64,000 bases of DNA from contig NZ_RJVJ01000001.1 of assembly GCF_003751605.1 (NCBI RefSeq), positions 5,803,306 to 5,867,305 on the forward strand, written 5' to 3'. Made by a program: the position numbers and the translations under genes. Below, one piece after another: positions 36,406-45,728 of this stretch; position 1 is the stretch's first letter; each line of letters begins with the position of its first letter. The notes beneath the pieces were generated by a model. The model made no database searches, was not told the origin of the DNA, and saw only the letters and a list, made by a program, of their open reading frames with translations. This DNA comes from Kitasatospora cineracea (GTDB lineage Bacteria > Actinomycetota > Actinomycetes > Streptomycetales > Streptomycetaceae).

Positions 36406-37332
36406 TTAGCGATCGGGGGCGGCCGAGCGCGGCGACCTCCGTTGCGGTCCTCGGCCGGGTGCCGCCCGGAGGAGGTCTGTGAACTCGCGGACGCGGGCCG
36501 TCCGGCCGGCGACGGGCCAGACCGGTCCGTATGCGAGCGGGGGGAGGTCAGCGACCGGGATGTACGCGATGTCGGGGCGGCTGTGGTGCCAGGTGGCCTG
36601 GCTGCCCACGATCGCCATGCCGGCGCCGGCGCTGACCAGGGTGAGCAGTTCCTGGCGTGAGGTGAGCGCGTGCGTCCGCTGAACGGGTCGTCCGGTCGGG
36701 GTCTGCGGTGGCACGAGGGCGTCGAGCAGGTACGCGGGAGCGTCCGCGGGCACGAGGACGGTGTCCCTGGCGAGGTCCTCCACGGTCACGTGGGCCCTGC
36801 GCGCGAACGGGTGCCTGGCGGACACGGCCAGCATGCGTTCGTCACGCAGGAGCTCAGGCCCGGTGGCGAGGTCTGGCTCGTCCACCGGGAACTCGGTGAT
36901 CTGAAGGTCGAGTTCCCCGGCACGCAGGGCGCCGAAGGCGTCGGACAGGTGCACTTCGCGGATGCGGACCTCGCACTCGGGGTGGTGGGTGCGGAACACC
37001 GCTGCGGCGGCCATCACGGCCTCGCCGACCAGCGGGCTGGAGAAGCCCACCCGCAGGACGCCGGCGAAGCCCCGCCCGGCGGCGACCGCCTTGGCGATGC
37101 CTTCCTGGATGCGCTGATAGCCCGCCTGGACGTCGTCGCGGAGCGTGCTGCCGACAGAAGTGAGCGCGACGTACCGACTGCTCCGCTGGAACAGCGCCAC
37201 CCCGAACCGACGCTCCAACTGCTTGATGGTCTGGCTGACCCGGGCCCCGCTCACTCCCAGCCGCTCGGCCGTGCGTCCGAAGTGCAGTTCCTCAGCCAGG
37301 ACCAGGAAGATCTCGATGTCACGCCGTTCCAT
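36406..37332 (-). CDS. LysR-family transcriptional regulator
   Basis: A 308-residue LysR regulator. The N-terminal winged HTH (RDIEIFLVLAEELHFGRTAE, VSQTIKQLERRFGVALFQRS) and the effector-binding domain (LRVGFSSPLVGEAVMAAAAV, MLAVSARHPFARRAHVTVED) are complete. ATG 37332 was chosen; ATG 37353 would add seven residues. It probably controls a nearby gene, but the VOC gene is on the same strand rather than divergent, so the target is uncertain. Confidence 0.9.
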   Translation of the reverse strand: MERRDIEIFLVLAEELHFGRTAERLGVSGARVSQTIKQLERRFGVALFQRSSRYVALTSVGSTLRDDVQAGYQRIQEGIAKAVAAGRGFAGVLRVGFSSPLVGEAVMAAAAVFRTHHPECEVRIREVHLSDAFGALRAGELDLQITEFPVDEPDLATGPELLRDERMLAVSARHPFARRAHVTVEDLARDTVLVPADAPAYLLDALVPPQTPTGRPVQRTHALTSRQELLTLVSAGAGMAIVGSQATWHHSRPDIAYIPVADLPPLAYGPVWPVAGRTARVREFTDLLRAAPGRGPQRRSPRSAAPDR

Positions 37333-37365
37333 GACTCGCAGGTTACTGATCATTCCAGCCAGACG

Positions 37366-37770
37366 GTGTTCGAGGGCGAGCAGCTGGGCCGGCGGATCGT
37401 GGCGCAACGGGTCGGCTTCGGAGCCCCGGACCAGGAGAAGCGGGGGCTGTTGGCCGCGCTCGGGATCGAGCAGGATCCGGTGCCGGCGGCGAAATCCGAG
37501 CGGGCCGCGGGTGTCGCAGGCCGAGCGGTTCGCCCAGGGCGTGGCGGCACCGGCCCAGTTCGCCGCCCCGGGAAGGGCACGTACGCGTGCCCCGCCCGCA
37601 TCGGAAGGAGCTGGAACAAGTGGTGGGCAGGGACGGCGGCGTGGACGAGCTGCGCACGGTGGTGGTCGGCGTTGAGCGCCTTCCCCAGCGGCGCGAAGAG
37701 CCGCCGGGCCAAGCTGGGGTCGAATCAGCTCGCGGCCCTCGCCGAGCACGGCGTGCAGTGGGTACGAACA
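37366..37770 (+). pseudogene. Helicase-associated domain fragment, frameshifted
   Basis: Plus-strand pieces FEGEQLGRRIVAQRVGFGAP, QEKRGLLAALGIEQDP and KSRRAKLGSNQLAALAEHGV resemble the HA-domain fragment at 34980-35770 but lie in shifting frames with interruptions. It is a decayed relative, inverted with respect to the first fragment, and ends just before an insertion sequence. Confidence 0.7.
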
Positions 37771-37846
37771 GCACCGGAACCGGGGGCCCTGGGCACAGGC
37801 TGCGGGGCGTGGGCTGAGGCAAAGCGGAGAGGCCGTCAGTGCCTGA

Positions 37847-38946
37847 CTGGGCGTTTCATCCATGATTGGGTGGGCTGATCCCGGTTTTCGGGCCGTCCGG
37901 GCTGCTGGCATTCGGTGGCGCTTGAGGCCCTGGTGGCAGGAGTGCTGCTGTTGTGCGAACGTCCGCCGGAAATATGCGCTTCCTCCTGTCTCATCGCCGG
38001 ATGCCGGGCCTGGGCCTGTTCGCCCCTCGAGATCCGCGCGCGCTGGGCAGAGCGGCGATCCCGCGGTATGCCGCCATCATGACGGTTCGTCGACCGTATC
38101 CAAGCGACCTGTCCGATGCCCGCTGGGCCCTGGTCGAGCCCACCCTCACCGCCTGGCGCCGAGCACGGACCGAGCGGGCCCTCGCGTTCGGCCGGCCTCC
38201 CGAGCACGAACTGCGCGACCTCCTGGACGCGATCCTCTACGTGGACCGCACCGGCATCCCTTGGCGCTACCTCCCACACGACCACCCGCCGTGGGAGACC
38301 GTCTACGCCTACTTCGCCCGCTGGCAGAAGGAAGGCGTGTTCGAGCAGCTCAACGGCCTTCTCCGACGCCTGGTCCGCACCGCCGAGGGCCGGGATCCGG
38401 AACCGACGGCCTGCATCATCGACTCGCAGAGCATCAAGACCTCAACCAACGTCCCCGCCGCGAGCCAGGGCATCGATGCCGGGAGGAAGATCGTGGGCAG
38501 AAAGCGGAGCATCGTCACCGACACGATCGGCCTGCTGCTGGTGGTCCTGGTCACCGCCACAAGCGTCCAAGACGGCACCGCCGGCCGACAACTGCTGACC
38601 ACGGTCGCCGCCGAGCATCCGAGCATCGGCAAGGCCTGGGCCGGCATGGGCTACAAGAACGCCGTCGTCGAACACGCCGCCACCCTCGGCATCGACCTCG
38701 AGATCATCCGGCGCGACCCTGCCACCAGGGGATTCGTCGTCCAGCCCCGCCGTTGGGTCGTAGAGCGAACCTTCGGCTGGCTCATGAACCACCGCCGCCC
38801 CGCCCGTGACTACGAGGCCCTCCCGGCCCGCTCCGAAGCCATGGTCCACGTCGCGATGATCAGTCTCATGACCCGCCGACTCACCGGCGAGACCACCCCA
38901 AGCTGGCGCGGAACCTGAACCCCGAAGTCAGGGACGAAACGCCCAG
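37847..38946 (+). mobile_element. IS5-family insertion sequence, copy 1 (1100 bp)
   Basis: Terminal inverted repeats CTGGGCGTTTCATCC (left) and its near-complement at the right end (GACGAAACGCCCAG) bound exactly 1100 bases. A TGA triplet flanks both ends (37844-37846 and 38947-38949), the expected 3-bp TNA target duplication. One transposase gene is carried. A second copy is at 44629-45728. Confidence 0.9.
38079..38918 (+). CDS. IS5-family transposase (copy 1)
   Basis: A 279-residue DDE transposase: the N-terminal DUF4096-like SDARWALVEPTLTAWRRART, the first catalytic Asp in ACIIDSQSIKTS, the second in AGMGYKNAVVEHAATLG, and the final Glu in RRWVVERTFGWLMNHRR. It appears intact and possibly active. 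It is nearly identical to the transposase at 44861-45700. Confidence 0.93.
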   Translation: MTVRRPYPSDLSDARWALVEPTLTAWRRARTERALAFGRPPEHELRDLLDAILYVDRTGIPWRYLPHDHPPWETVYAYFARWQKEGVFEQLNGLLRRLVRTAEGRDPEPTACIIDSQSIKTSTNVPAASQGIDAGRKIVGRKRSIVTDTIGLLLVVLVTATSVQDGTAGRQLLTTVAAEHPSIGKAWAGMGYKNAVVEHAATLGIDLEIIRRDPATRGFVVQPRRWVVERTFGWLMNHRRPARDYEALPARSEAMVHVAMISLMTRRLTGETTPSWRGT

Positions 38947-39239
38947 TGAGGGCAGCTGCGTCGCCTATGGCGTTCTGGCAGTTGGGCCCGCCTCGGCACT
39001 CTGACGTCCTTGCCGGGTTGGGTGGCGGGGCCTCGCCGACGCCGTGGGTATAAAGGGAAAAGCAGGCTGAATGACGATTTTGTGTGCCATCGAAGGACGC
39101 CTGCATGGTCTGGTCCGTCCGTAGCTGAAATATCTCTTTGCGATGGCTTGGATGCCTTTTGCGACTGACATTTGACGATCCATAACGTGTCAATGCACGT
39201 TCATGACCCACATGGGCGGACATCGGAGGGGAACTCTTC
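38947..39239. promoter_or_regulatory. AT-richer upstream region of the secreted-protein/ABC operon
   Basis: This region is clearly richer in A and T than its surroundings, notably at 39040-39200. It contains an inverted repeat TTGAC-N12-GTCAA at 39172-39193, 46 bases before the ATG of the secreted protein, a plausible promoter or operator. No definite -10 box could be assigned. Confidence 0.4.
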
Positions 39240-39632
39240 ATGAAGAACACGCGTGGCAGCCGCTGGATACGCCGGGGGGCCGTGGGTGTCGCGGCCCTGG
39301 GTCTCGCCCTCGGGGCGATCCCCGGTCAGGCGTCCGCTGACAGCGGCGTCATCTCCGCCTCGAACGGCCAGTGCGAGGCCCAGTGGCTGTCCGGGAACGA
39401 CTGGTTCGGCATCCGGGACGTCGACAACGGTGACAGTGACTACTGTTACGTCGACTACTCGTTCAACTCGGACCACTCGAACCGCAGCCGGGTCTCGCGT
39501 CAGCAGGACGTCAACATGAACTGGAGTTACTACGGCATCACCGTGACCTCCAGCTACATCTACTTCCACGTGTGCAAGGAGCGTCAGGACGACCCGGATA
39601 TCTGCTCTGGCTGGGTGACCGCCACCACCTGA
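39240..39632 (+). CDS. Small secreted four-cysteine protein
   Basis: A 130-residue preprotein. A positively charged N-terminus and hydrophobic core (RRGAVGVAALGLALGAIPG) lead to a likely cleavage after ASA. The ~97-residue mature part is polar and aromatic-rich with four cysteines (GQCEAQW, DYCYVDY, FHVCKER, DICSGW), which could form two disulfides. It is directly followed by an ABC ATPase and a large permease. That layout resembles secreted bacteriocin loci such as lactococcin-972 types, but no sequence match to a known bacteriocin can be claimed. Confidence 0.75.
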   Translation: MKNTRGSRWIRRGAVGVAALGLALGAIPGQASADSGVISASNGQCEAQWLSGNDWFGIRDVDNGDSDYCYVDYSFNSDHSNRSRVSRQQDVNMNWSYYGITVTSSYIYFHVCKERQDDPDICSGWVTATT

Positions 39633-39668
39633 TCCGACAGCTCGTCAGCTGATGCAAGGAGTTCATGC

Positions 39669-40355
39669 GTGACACCCGTTCTGCAGGCCAGGGCCCTGCG
39701 CGTCAACTACGGCCCGGCTGTCGCGGTGGCGGGCGTCGATCTGAGCATCGGCTCCGGGGAGGTGGTGGGGGTGGTGGGCGCGTCCGGATCGGGCAAGACC
39801 ACCCTCCTCCACTGCCTCTCCGGGCTCCTGACCGCCGACAGCGGCAGTGTCCACTTCCGTGACCGGCCGATCGAGGACATGACGGAGCGCCAGCGCGACG
39901 AACTGCGCCGCTCCCACTTCGGTTTCGTCTTCCAGTTCGGCGACCTCGTCCCGGAGTTGACGCTGGTGGAGAACGTCTCGCTGCCGTTGCGCCTGCAGGG
40001 CGTGCGGGCGGCGCGGGCCCGGGAGCGCGCGGCCGAGCAGTTGGAGGCGCTCGGCATCGGGCACCTGGGTCCGCGCACGGTCGGGGAGGTGTCCGGCGGG
40101 GAGTTGCAGCGGGCGGCGATCGCACGGGCGGTGGTGCACCGCCCGGACGTGGTGTTCGCGGACGAGCCGACGGGTGCGCTGGACGACCGCAACTCCGAGG
40201 CGGTGTTCGAGTTGCTGTTGCAGCAGGCCCGCACGAACGGTGCGGCGGTGGTCCTGGTCACCCACGACCGGCACCTGGCCGCGCGCACCGACCGCACCGT
40301 GGTCTTGGCCAACGGACGGGTGGTCGGGGCCGGGGCGGAGGTCGAGGCCGGATGA
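39669..40355 (+). CDS. MacB/LolD-type ABC transporter ATPase
   Basis: A 228-residue ATPase with Walker A (VGASGSGKTTLLHCLSGLL), the Q-loop (FVFQFGDLVPELTL), the signature SGGELQRAAIARAVV, Walker B (VVFADEPTGALDD) and an H-loop (LVTHDRHLA). The family powers extrusion or membrane extraction by mechanotransmission through FtsX-like permeases. GTG start with AAGGAG upstream. It lies 36 bases after the secreted protein gene and overlaps the permease start (ATGA). Confidence 0.93.
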   Translation: MTPVLQARALRVNYGPAVAVAGVDLSIGSGEVVGVVGASGSGKTTLLHCLSGLLTADSGSVHFRDRPIEDMTERQRDELRRSHFGFVFQFGDLVPELTLVENVSLPLRLQGVRAARARERAAEQLEALGIGHLGPRTVGEVSGGELQRAAIARAVVHRPDVVFADEPTGALDDRNSEAVFELLLQQARTNGAAVVLVTHDRHLAARTDRTVVLANGRVVGAGAEVEAG

Positions 40356-42664
40356 GCGCGTCGTTGCGGACCGCGCTCGCGGTTGCCTGGCAGGCCGTCG
40401 TCTCACGCCAGGGCCGGCGCCGCGTCGTTCTGCTGGTCCTGGTGGGTGCGGTGGCCGCGTTGGGTGTGCTGGCCACCTTCGGCACCGCGGTGATGCAGGG
40501 GCGCGAGGGCGCCCGTGCGGCGGCGATGGTGCCGGTGTTCGGGCCCCAGCCCGGTCAGGGCGGCGCGCCGGTGTTCGGTCGGCCGGGCGTCGCGGAGACC
40601 GGTTGGAGCGAGCTGGAGCAGGACTACCGGGGCCGTACGGTGAAGATCGTGCGGGTGGCCGACCCGGCCGGGCACGGCCCGCTCGCGCCCGGCGTCGCCG
40701 CCTGGCCGCACCCGGGGCAGGTACTGCTCAGCCCGGCACTGGAGCGGCTGCTGCACGACTCCGACGGGCAGATCGCGCGCTGGTTCGCAGACCAGGACAT
40801 CGCCGTGCTACCCCCCGCAGCCGTCGGCAGTGCGGGTCAACTGCTGGCCTACGTGGGGGTTGCGCCCGAAGAACTGCGGACCGGCCAGGGAGCTCTGGTC
40901 GGGTTCGGCGGCGAGGGCGGCCCCGGGTTCGGCTGGTACCCGGCGCTGGGCTGCATGCTCTTCCTGGTGCTGCCCGGGTTCGCCCTCGTGCTGACCGCGA
41001 GCCGATTCGGACGCCAGGTCCGCACCGTCCGCTACCAGGCGCTGCGGCTGCTCGGCATGCCGGCATCCCAGGCTTGGACAGGGGGTGCGGTGGAGACGGC
41101 ACTGCCCGTCGCGGCCGGGGCGCTGCTGGCCGTGCTCGCCTGGCCGTGGCTGCTGCCGGACGCGTTCGCCCTGCCGGTGGCCGGACGTGAACTCTTCGGC
41201 ACCGACCTGCGGGTGACAACCGCCCAGTCGGCGTGCACCGTGCTGGGCCTGGCCGTCCTTGCCGGAGTGCTGGGCGCGGCCACCGCCGCCGGTTCGGCCC
41301 GATCCGCGCGCGGGGTGCGCTTTCTCAAGCCGGTGCGCCTCACCAGCCCGTGGGTGGCGCTGCTGTTCGGGGCGGGTCTGCTGCTCGTCGCGGTCGCGTA
41401 CTGGCGGCACAAGGCCCGCGATCCGCTGCTGTGGACGGCCATCGTCCTCCTCGGCGCCGGTCTGCCCAGTGCCGCGGCCTGGAGCGGGCAGCGACTGGCC
41501 CGGTTGCTGGGGCGGATCGAGGCCGGCACCGTCTGGCTGCTGACCACCCGTCGGCTCGCCGCCGACGCGCAGTCGAGGTTCCGGGTCGCGGGGATGGTCG
41601 GGATCGCGGTGTTCGCCGTCGGTGCGGCCCAGCCCGTCGCCCAGGTCCTCGCCCAGCCGAACCTGCCCTGGGCCGCTCAGGCCCGTGCCGCCGGGCACAC
41701 CGACCTCCTCGCCCGCGCCGAGACCCTCGAATCCGTCCCCCTCCGCTTGGAGGAGCCCCCTGCCGCCGTCCGCTCCTTCGTCCCCGCCGTCGCCCTGTGG
41801 GAACCGGAACAGGACGCCGCCACCCGCCCCGCCGCCACCGCGCTCGTCGCCACCTGCCCGCAACTGGAAGCCCTCTTCACCCGGCCTCTGCCCGACTGCC
41901 CCGGCGGACGCATGGCGCTGCACCGCGCCGACGCCCCGCCCACCACGAACGGCCAGGCGGCGAAACCGCTACTGGTGCGCTCCGCCGACCTCACCCGAGC
42001 GCAGAGCGTCCTGCCCGCTGCCGCGGAACTGACCGTCCCGGACGGGCAGGACGCCCCCGTGGAGGCCACCATGGTGCTGCCGCCCGACGACCCCGCGCTC
42101 ACCGCACTGGGCGAGCCCTTCCACTACACCGCCTACCTGCGGGTCCCGGTGGACACGGCCGCCTGGGAGGACGCCCGGGCCTGGGTGGTGTCCGCCTCGC
42201 CCGCCTACCGCCTGGACAACTCCTACCAGCTCTCGGAGGTCGTGGACGGCACCGGCAGCTGGGTCCTGCTCGGACTGACCACCGCAGCCGCGATCACCCT
42301 GCTCGGTGCCGTCCTGTCCATTGCCGAGGACGGCGGACGCCGCCGCGAATGGTTCGGCCTGCGCGCCCTGGGCGTCCCGCGCACCCGACTCACCGCAGTC
42401 CAACTCGCCGAATCCGCCCTCACCTCGACAGTCACCGTCACCCTCGCCACCCTCGCCTCCACCACGGTCGGCGCCGCCTACCTCCGCATCAACGACGACC
42501 ACCTCGACACCAGCCTCCCCTACCTCCTCGCCGCCCTCGCCGGCGTCGCCACCGTCCTCCTCACCGCACTCGCCAGCAGCTGGACCACCCTCCGCAACCC
42601 CCGCCGCCGCTCACCTGCGGCCCGGCCTACGAACTCCATTCACCCAGAGTCCGTCGCGTCGTGA
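40352..42664 (+). CDS. FtsX-like ABC permease
   Basis: A 770-residue membrane protein. Helix 1 lies near residues 25-45 (RVVLLVLVGAVAALGVLATF), followed by an extracytoplasmic domain and a central helix group (residues ~195-480, including LGCMLFLVLPGFALVL). A second large extracytoplasmic domain and C-terminal helices (WVLLGLTTAAAITLLGAVL, YLLAALAGVATVLLTALA) complete it. The C-terminal FtsX-type motif LRALGVPRTRLTAVQLAES is visible. It pairs with the upstream ATPase and may export or give resistance to the secreted protein. Confidence 0.88.
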   Translation: MSASLRTALAVAWQAVVSRQGRRRVVLLVLVGAVAALGVLATFGTAVMQGREGARAAAMVPVFGPQPGQGGAPVFGRPGVAETGWSELEQDYRGRTVKIVRVADPAGHGPLAPGVAAWPHPGQVLLSPALERLLHDSDGQIARWFADQDIAVLPPAAVGSAGQLLAYVGVAPEELRTGQGALVGFGGEGGPGFGWYPALGCMLFLVLPGFALVLTASRFGRQVRTVRYQALRLLGMPASQAWTGGAVETALPVAAGALLAVLAWPWLLPDAFALPVAGRELFGTDLRVTTAQSACTVLGLAVLAGVLGAATAAGSARSARGVRFLKPVRLTSPWVALLFGAGLLLVAVAYWRHKARDPLLWTAIVLLGAGLPSAAAWSGQRLARLLGRIEAGTVWLLTTRRLAADAQSRFRVAGMVGIAVFAVGAAQPVAQVLAQPNLPWAAQARAAGHTDLLARAETLESVPLRLEEPPAAVRSFVPAVALWEPEQDAATRPAATALVATCPQLEALFTRPLPDCPGGRMALHRADAPPTTNGQAAKPLLVRSADLTRAQSVLPAAAELTVPDGQDAPVEATMVLPPDDPALTALGEPFHYTAYLRVPVDTAAWEDARAWVVSASPAYRLDNSYQLSEVVDGTGSWVLLGLTTAAAITLLGAVLSIAEDGGRRREWFGLRALGVPRTRLTAVQLAESALTSTVTVTLATLASTTVGAAYLRINDDHLDTSLPYLLAALAGVATVLLTALASSWTTLRNPRRRSPAARPTNSIHPESVAS

Positions 42665-42994
42665 CCGTGCCTGGCCATAGCGCAGCCGCCATGCCGACGT
42701 CGGCCAGCGCGCCCTGGACATCGCTGCCTGCCTCCTCGCCCGCGCCGGGACCGGGCACCTGGAGGCGTTCACCACCGAGGTCGAACACGCCGTTTTCTGA
42801 CGCCGCTCCCTGTTCACCGACCTGGTGCTGCGCGACCCCGGCACCGACGTCCTGGCTGCGTAGGTCGGAACCGAGAGCACTTGTCGGCGGCTTCAGAGAG
42901 CGGCTGTTGGTCGGTCGGCCGAGGAATGTTGCCAAGAGATGAGAGCACCGGGGGCGGTCGAGGCTGTGTCAGTGGCCTCCGGTTGTATTGCCGC
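42665..42994 (+). pseudogene. Gene remnant
   Basis: After the permease, one frame reads GQRALDIAACLLARAGTGHL then FTTEVEHAVF and a stop, followed in frame by LFTDLVLRDPGTDVLAA and another stop. This suggests the broken 3' end of an unknown gene. The rest of the 330-base stretch shows nothing. Confidence 0.3.
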
Positions 42995-43663
42995 GTGAGC
43001 GTCTACGAAGTGATCAAGCAGTTGCCCGAGCCCGAGACGGTGCGCGCCCGCTCGAAGGCGATGGCGATGCTGGACGCTGTCCTGAGTCCGGAGTGGCAGT
43101 GGCGTTACTACTCGTATGACGCCCGGTGGGCTCCGGGTGAGGAGATGGCCTCGATGCGGGACGGCAGCGGGAACGACTACGCCATCGTTTTCTCCGCGGC
43201 CGGGGTCTATGCCCAGGCGTGCAACCACGAGTCGCCGATCTCGGCATATCACGTCTCGCCCCCGGCGCTGTGGCCCGGGTTGTTCGACTTGGTTCCGGAG
43301 GTCTTTCGCGCCTTGGTGCAGGAGCCCGCCTTCGCCGACAGCAGCGGCCTCCCGCGAGCCACCGTCTGCCTGTGGCGGGAACATGCCGACTCCGCCTGGA
43401 AGTGCGGTGATGTCCATGTCCCGGATGGGGACGAGGAGGATGCCGATGGCGCTCAATGGCTGTTCGGGCTCCTGCTGGAGGGCACCGCTGAGGCGTTTCT
43501 GGAGTTCGCCGACGAGGTCTATGAACTGTCCCTTGACCCGGCGGCAGTTCAGCACGTGTATGACTTGAAACCGCTGACCCAAGACATTGTTGCAGCCCTG
43601 AACCCGGAGGTTCGGATCGAAGACCTGGCCGAGGACATTGCCCAGATCGGGTATCCGGAGTAG
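42995..43663 (+). CDS. Hypothetical acidic protein, possibly immunity-like
   Basis: A 222-residue cytoplasmic protein with a GTG start and weak ribosome binding site. It contains SVYEVIKQLPEPETVRARSK, NDYAIVFSAAGVYAQACNHE and LFGLLLEGTAEAFLEFADEV. It is acidic and of mixed fold. The composition and its place beside mobile elements are reminiscent of immunity proteins, but no family was recognised. Confidence 0.6.
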   Translation: MSVYEVIKQLPEPETVRARSKAMAMLDAVLSPEWQWRYYSYDARWAPGEEMASMRDGSGNDYAIVFSAAGVYAQACNHESPISAYHVSPPALWPGLFDLVPEVFRALVQEPAFADSSGLPRATVCLWREHADSAWKCGDVHVPDGDEEDADGAQWLFGLLLEGTAEAFLEFADEVYELSLDPAAVQHVYDLKPLTQDIVAALNPEVRIEDLAEDIAQIGYPE

Positions 43664-43780
43664 GCGCTCGCGGTAGCAGCGTCAGCCGGCCTGTCCTCAG
43701 CCGACCGCCTGCTGCTGTTCGGCTCGGGCACGGTGTGCTCTCGCCGCTCAGCGACAGGTGCTCTCACCACTCGCGTATAA

Positions 43781-44625
43781 GAAGTTATCTCATTTGGTGA
43801 GTCTGCGGTGGCAGATGAGGGCTGCGGCGATGGTGGCGAAGGCTGCGAAGTGGGTGCCCTTGCGTTCATAGCGGCGGTGGAGCCTGCGGAAACCGCCGAG
43901 CCAGGCGACGGTGCGCTCGATGACCCAGCGGTGCCGGCCGAGGCGGGTCGAGGGCTCGATGCCGCGGCGGGCGATGCGGTGGGTGATCTGCCGTCGTCGC
44001 AGGTAGGAGCGGATGAAGCGGTGGTCGTAGGCTTTGTCACCGTGGAGCTTACCGGGCCGGCGGCGCCTCGGGCCGTGGCGGGAGCGGATCGGCGGGATCG
44101 CCTCGACGAGCGGGATCAGGGCCTGGCTGTCATGCAGGTTCGCGCCGGAGATCGCGAGCGAGATGGGCAGACCGGTGCGTTCGGTGAGCAGGTGGATCTT
44201 CGACCCGAACTTGCCCCGATCGACAGGATTCGGACCCGTCAGGTCCCCTTTTTCAGGGCCCGCATGTTCACCGAGTCGACCGCACACCGAGACCAGTCCA
44301 GCTCGCCCCGCGCTCCGAGCTCGTCCAGGACCAGGCGGTAGAGCTTCGCCCAGACCCGGGCCGCGGTCCACTCAGCGAACCGGCGGTGCGCAGTCGGCCC
44401 GGATGGCCCGAAACACGGCGGGAGCTGGGCCCAGGTGCACCCGGAGGTGGCCACGAACACGATCCAGCCAGCACCTCACGGTCCCCGTGCCGCCGACGGC
44501 CGCCGCCCTGCGGCCGAGTCGGCACCGGCGGCACCACCCGCTGGAACAACTCCCACAACTCATCCGGCACCAAGCGCTCCACGATCGTCACGCGAACAGC
44601 CTACAAGCCCAAATGAGATGACTTC
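43781..44625 (-). mobile_element. IS5-family (two-frame) insertion sequence, copy 1
   Basis: An 845-bp element with terminal inverted repeats GAAGTTATCTCATTTGG / CCAAATGAGATGACTTC (one mismatch), flanked by TAA on both sides (43778-43780 and 44626-44628). It carries overlapping orfA/orfB on the minus strand. A second, interrupted copy is at 55779-58080. Confidence 0.88.
43790..44591 (-). pseudogene. IS5-family transposase with programmed-frameshift layout, broken in orfA
   Basis: orfA starts at 44591 (TIVERLVPDELWELFQRVV) and should join orfB at an A5G4 slippery run near 44245 (RALKK then GDLTGPNPVDRGKFGSKIH). The catalytic parts lie in orfB (GDKAYDHRFIRSYL, RHRWVIERTVAWLGGF). Compared with the copy at 55813, this orfA lacks one base near 44470, so its N-terminal part shifts frame before the slippery site. 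The element is therefore probably inactive. Confidence 0.8.
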
Positions 44626-44628
44626 TAA

Positions 44629-45728
44629 CTGGGCGTTTCACCCGTAGTCGGGATGGTTCATCTTGATTTCCAGGGAGTCCGGGCTGCTGACGTTCGGTGA
44701 CGCTCGGGGTCCTGGTGACAGGAGTGTCGCTGTTACATCTATGTCCGCCGGAACTGTGCGGTTGCTCCTGTCTCGTTCCAGGAAGCCGAGCCCGTCCGCT
44801 TCTGTCCCCCGGGCACCGCGAGTCCTGGGCAGCGGGGCAATCCCGCAGTATGCCGTTGTCATGACGGATCGTCGACCGTATCCGAGTGACCTGTCCGACG
44901 CCCGCTGGGCCTTGGTCGAACCCACCCTCACCGCCTGGCGTCGGGCCCGCACCGAGCGGGCCCTCGCGTTCGGCCGGCCTCCCGAGCACGAACTGCGCGA
45001 CCTCCTGGACGCGATCCTCTACGTCGACCGCACCGGCATCCCCTGGCGCTACCTCCCGCACGACTACCCGCCGTGGGAGACCGTCTACGCCTACTTCGCC
45101 CGATGGCAGAAGGAAGGCGTGTTCGAGCAGCTCAACGGGCTGTTGAGGCGTCTGGTCCGCACTGCCGAGGGCCGCGGTCTTGAGCCGACGGCCTGCATCA
45201 TCGACTCACAGAGCGTGAAGACCTCCACAAACGTCCCCGCCTCCTCGCAGGGCGTCGACGTCGGCAAGAAGATCGTCGGCAGGAAGCGCAACATCGTCAC
45301 CGACACGATCGGCCTGCTGCTGATGGTCCTGGTCACCGCCGCGAGTGTGCAGGACGGCGCCGCCGGCAAGCAGTTGCTGACCGCGGTCGCCACCGAGCAC
45401 CCCGCCGTCCACAAGGCCTGGACCGACATGGGCTACAAGAACGCCGTCGTCGAACACGGCGCCACCCTCGGCATTGACGTCGAGATTGTCCGCCGCGACC
45501 CCGCCACCAGGGGATTCGTCGTCCAGCCCCGCAGATGGGTCGTAGAAAGGACCTTTGGCTGGCTCATGCACCACCGCCGTCTCGCCCGCGACTACGAAGC
45601 CCTCCCGGCCCGCTCCGAAGCCATGGTCCACGTCGCGATGATCAGTCTCATGACCCGCCGACTCACCGGCGAATCAACCCCGACCTGGCGCGGAACATGA
45701 GCTCTGAGCGCTGGGATGAAACGCCCAG
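44629..45728 (+). mobile_element. IS5-family insertion sequence, copy 2 (1100 bp)
   Basis: Same 1100-bp length and same terminal repeats (CTGGGCGTTTCA...TGAAACGCCCAG) as the element at 37847. It is flanked by TAA at 44626-44628 and 45729-45731. The left TAA is also the right target duplication of the preceding element, so this copy inserted exactly into that triplet. Confidence 0.92.
44861..45700 (+). CDS. IS5-family transposase (copy 2)
   Basis: A 279-residue transposase, intact, with the same domain order and catalytic residues as the copy at 38079 (ACIIDSQSVKTS, TDMGYKNAVVEHGATLG, RRWVVERTFGWLMHHRR). A moderate number of substitutions separates the two, so they are related but not a very recent duplication. 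Confidence 0.93.
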   Translation: MTDRRPYPSDLSDARWALVEPTLTAWRRARTERALAFGRPPEHELRDLLDAILYVDRTGIPWRYLPHDYPPWETVYAYFARWQKEGVFEQLNGLLRRLVRTAEGRGLEPTACIIDSQSVKTSTNVPASSQGVDVGKKIVGRKRNIVTDTIGLLLMVLVTAASVQDGAAGKQLLTAVATEHPAVHKAWTDMGYKNAVVEHGATLGIDVEIVRRDPATRGFVVQPRRWVVERTFGWLMHHRRLARDYEALPARSEAMVHVAMISLMTRRLTGESTPTWRGT

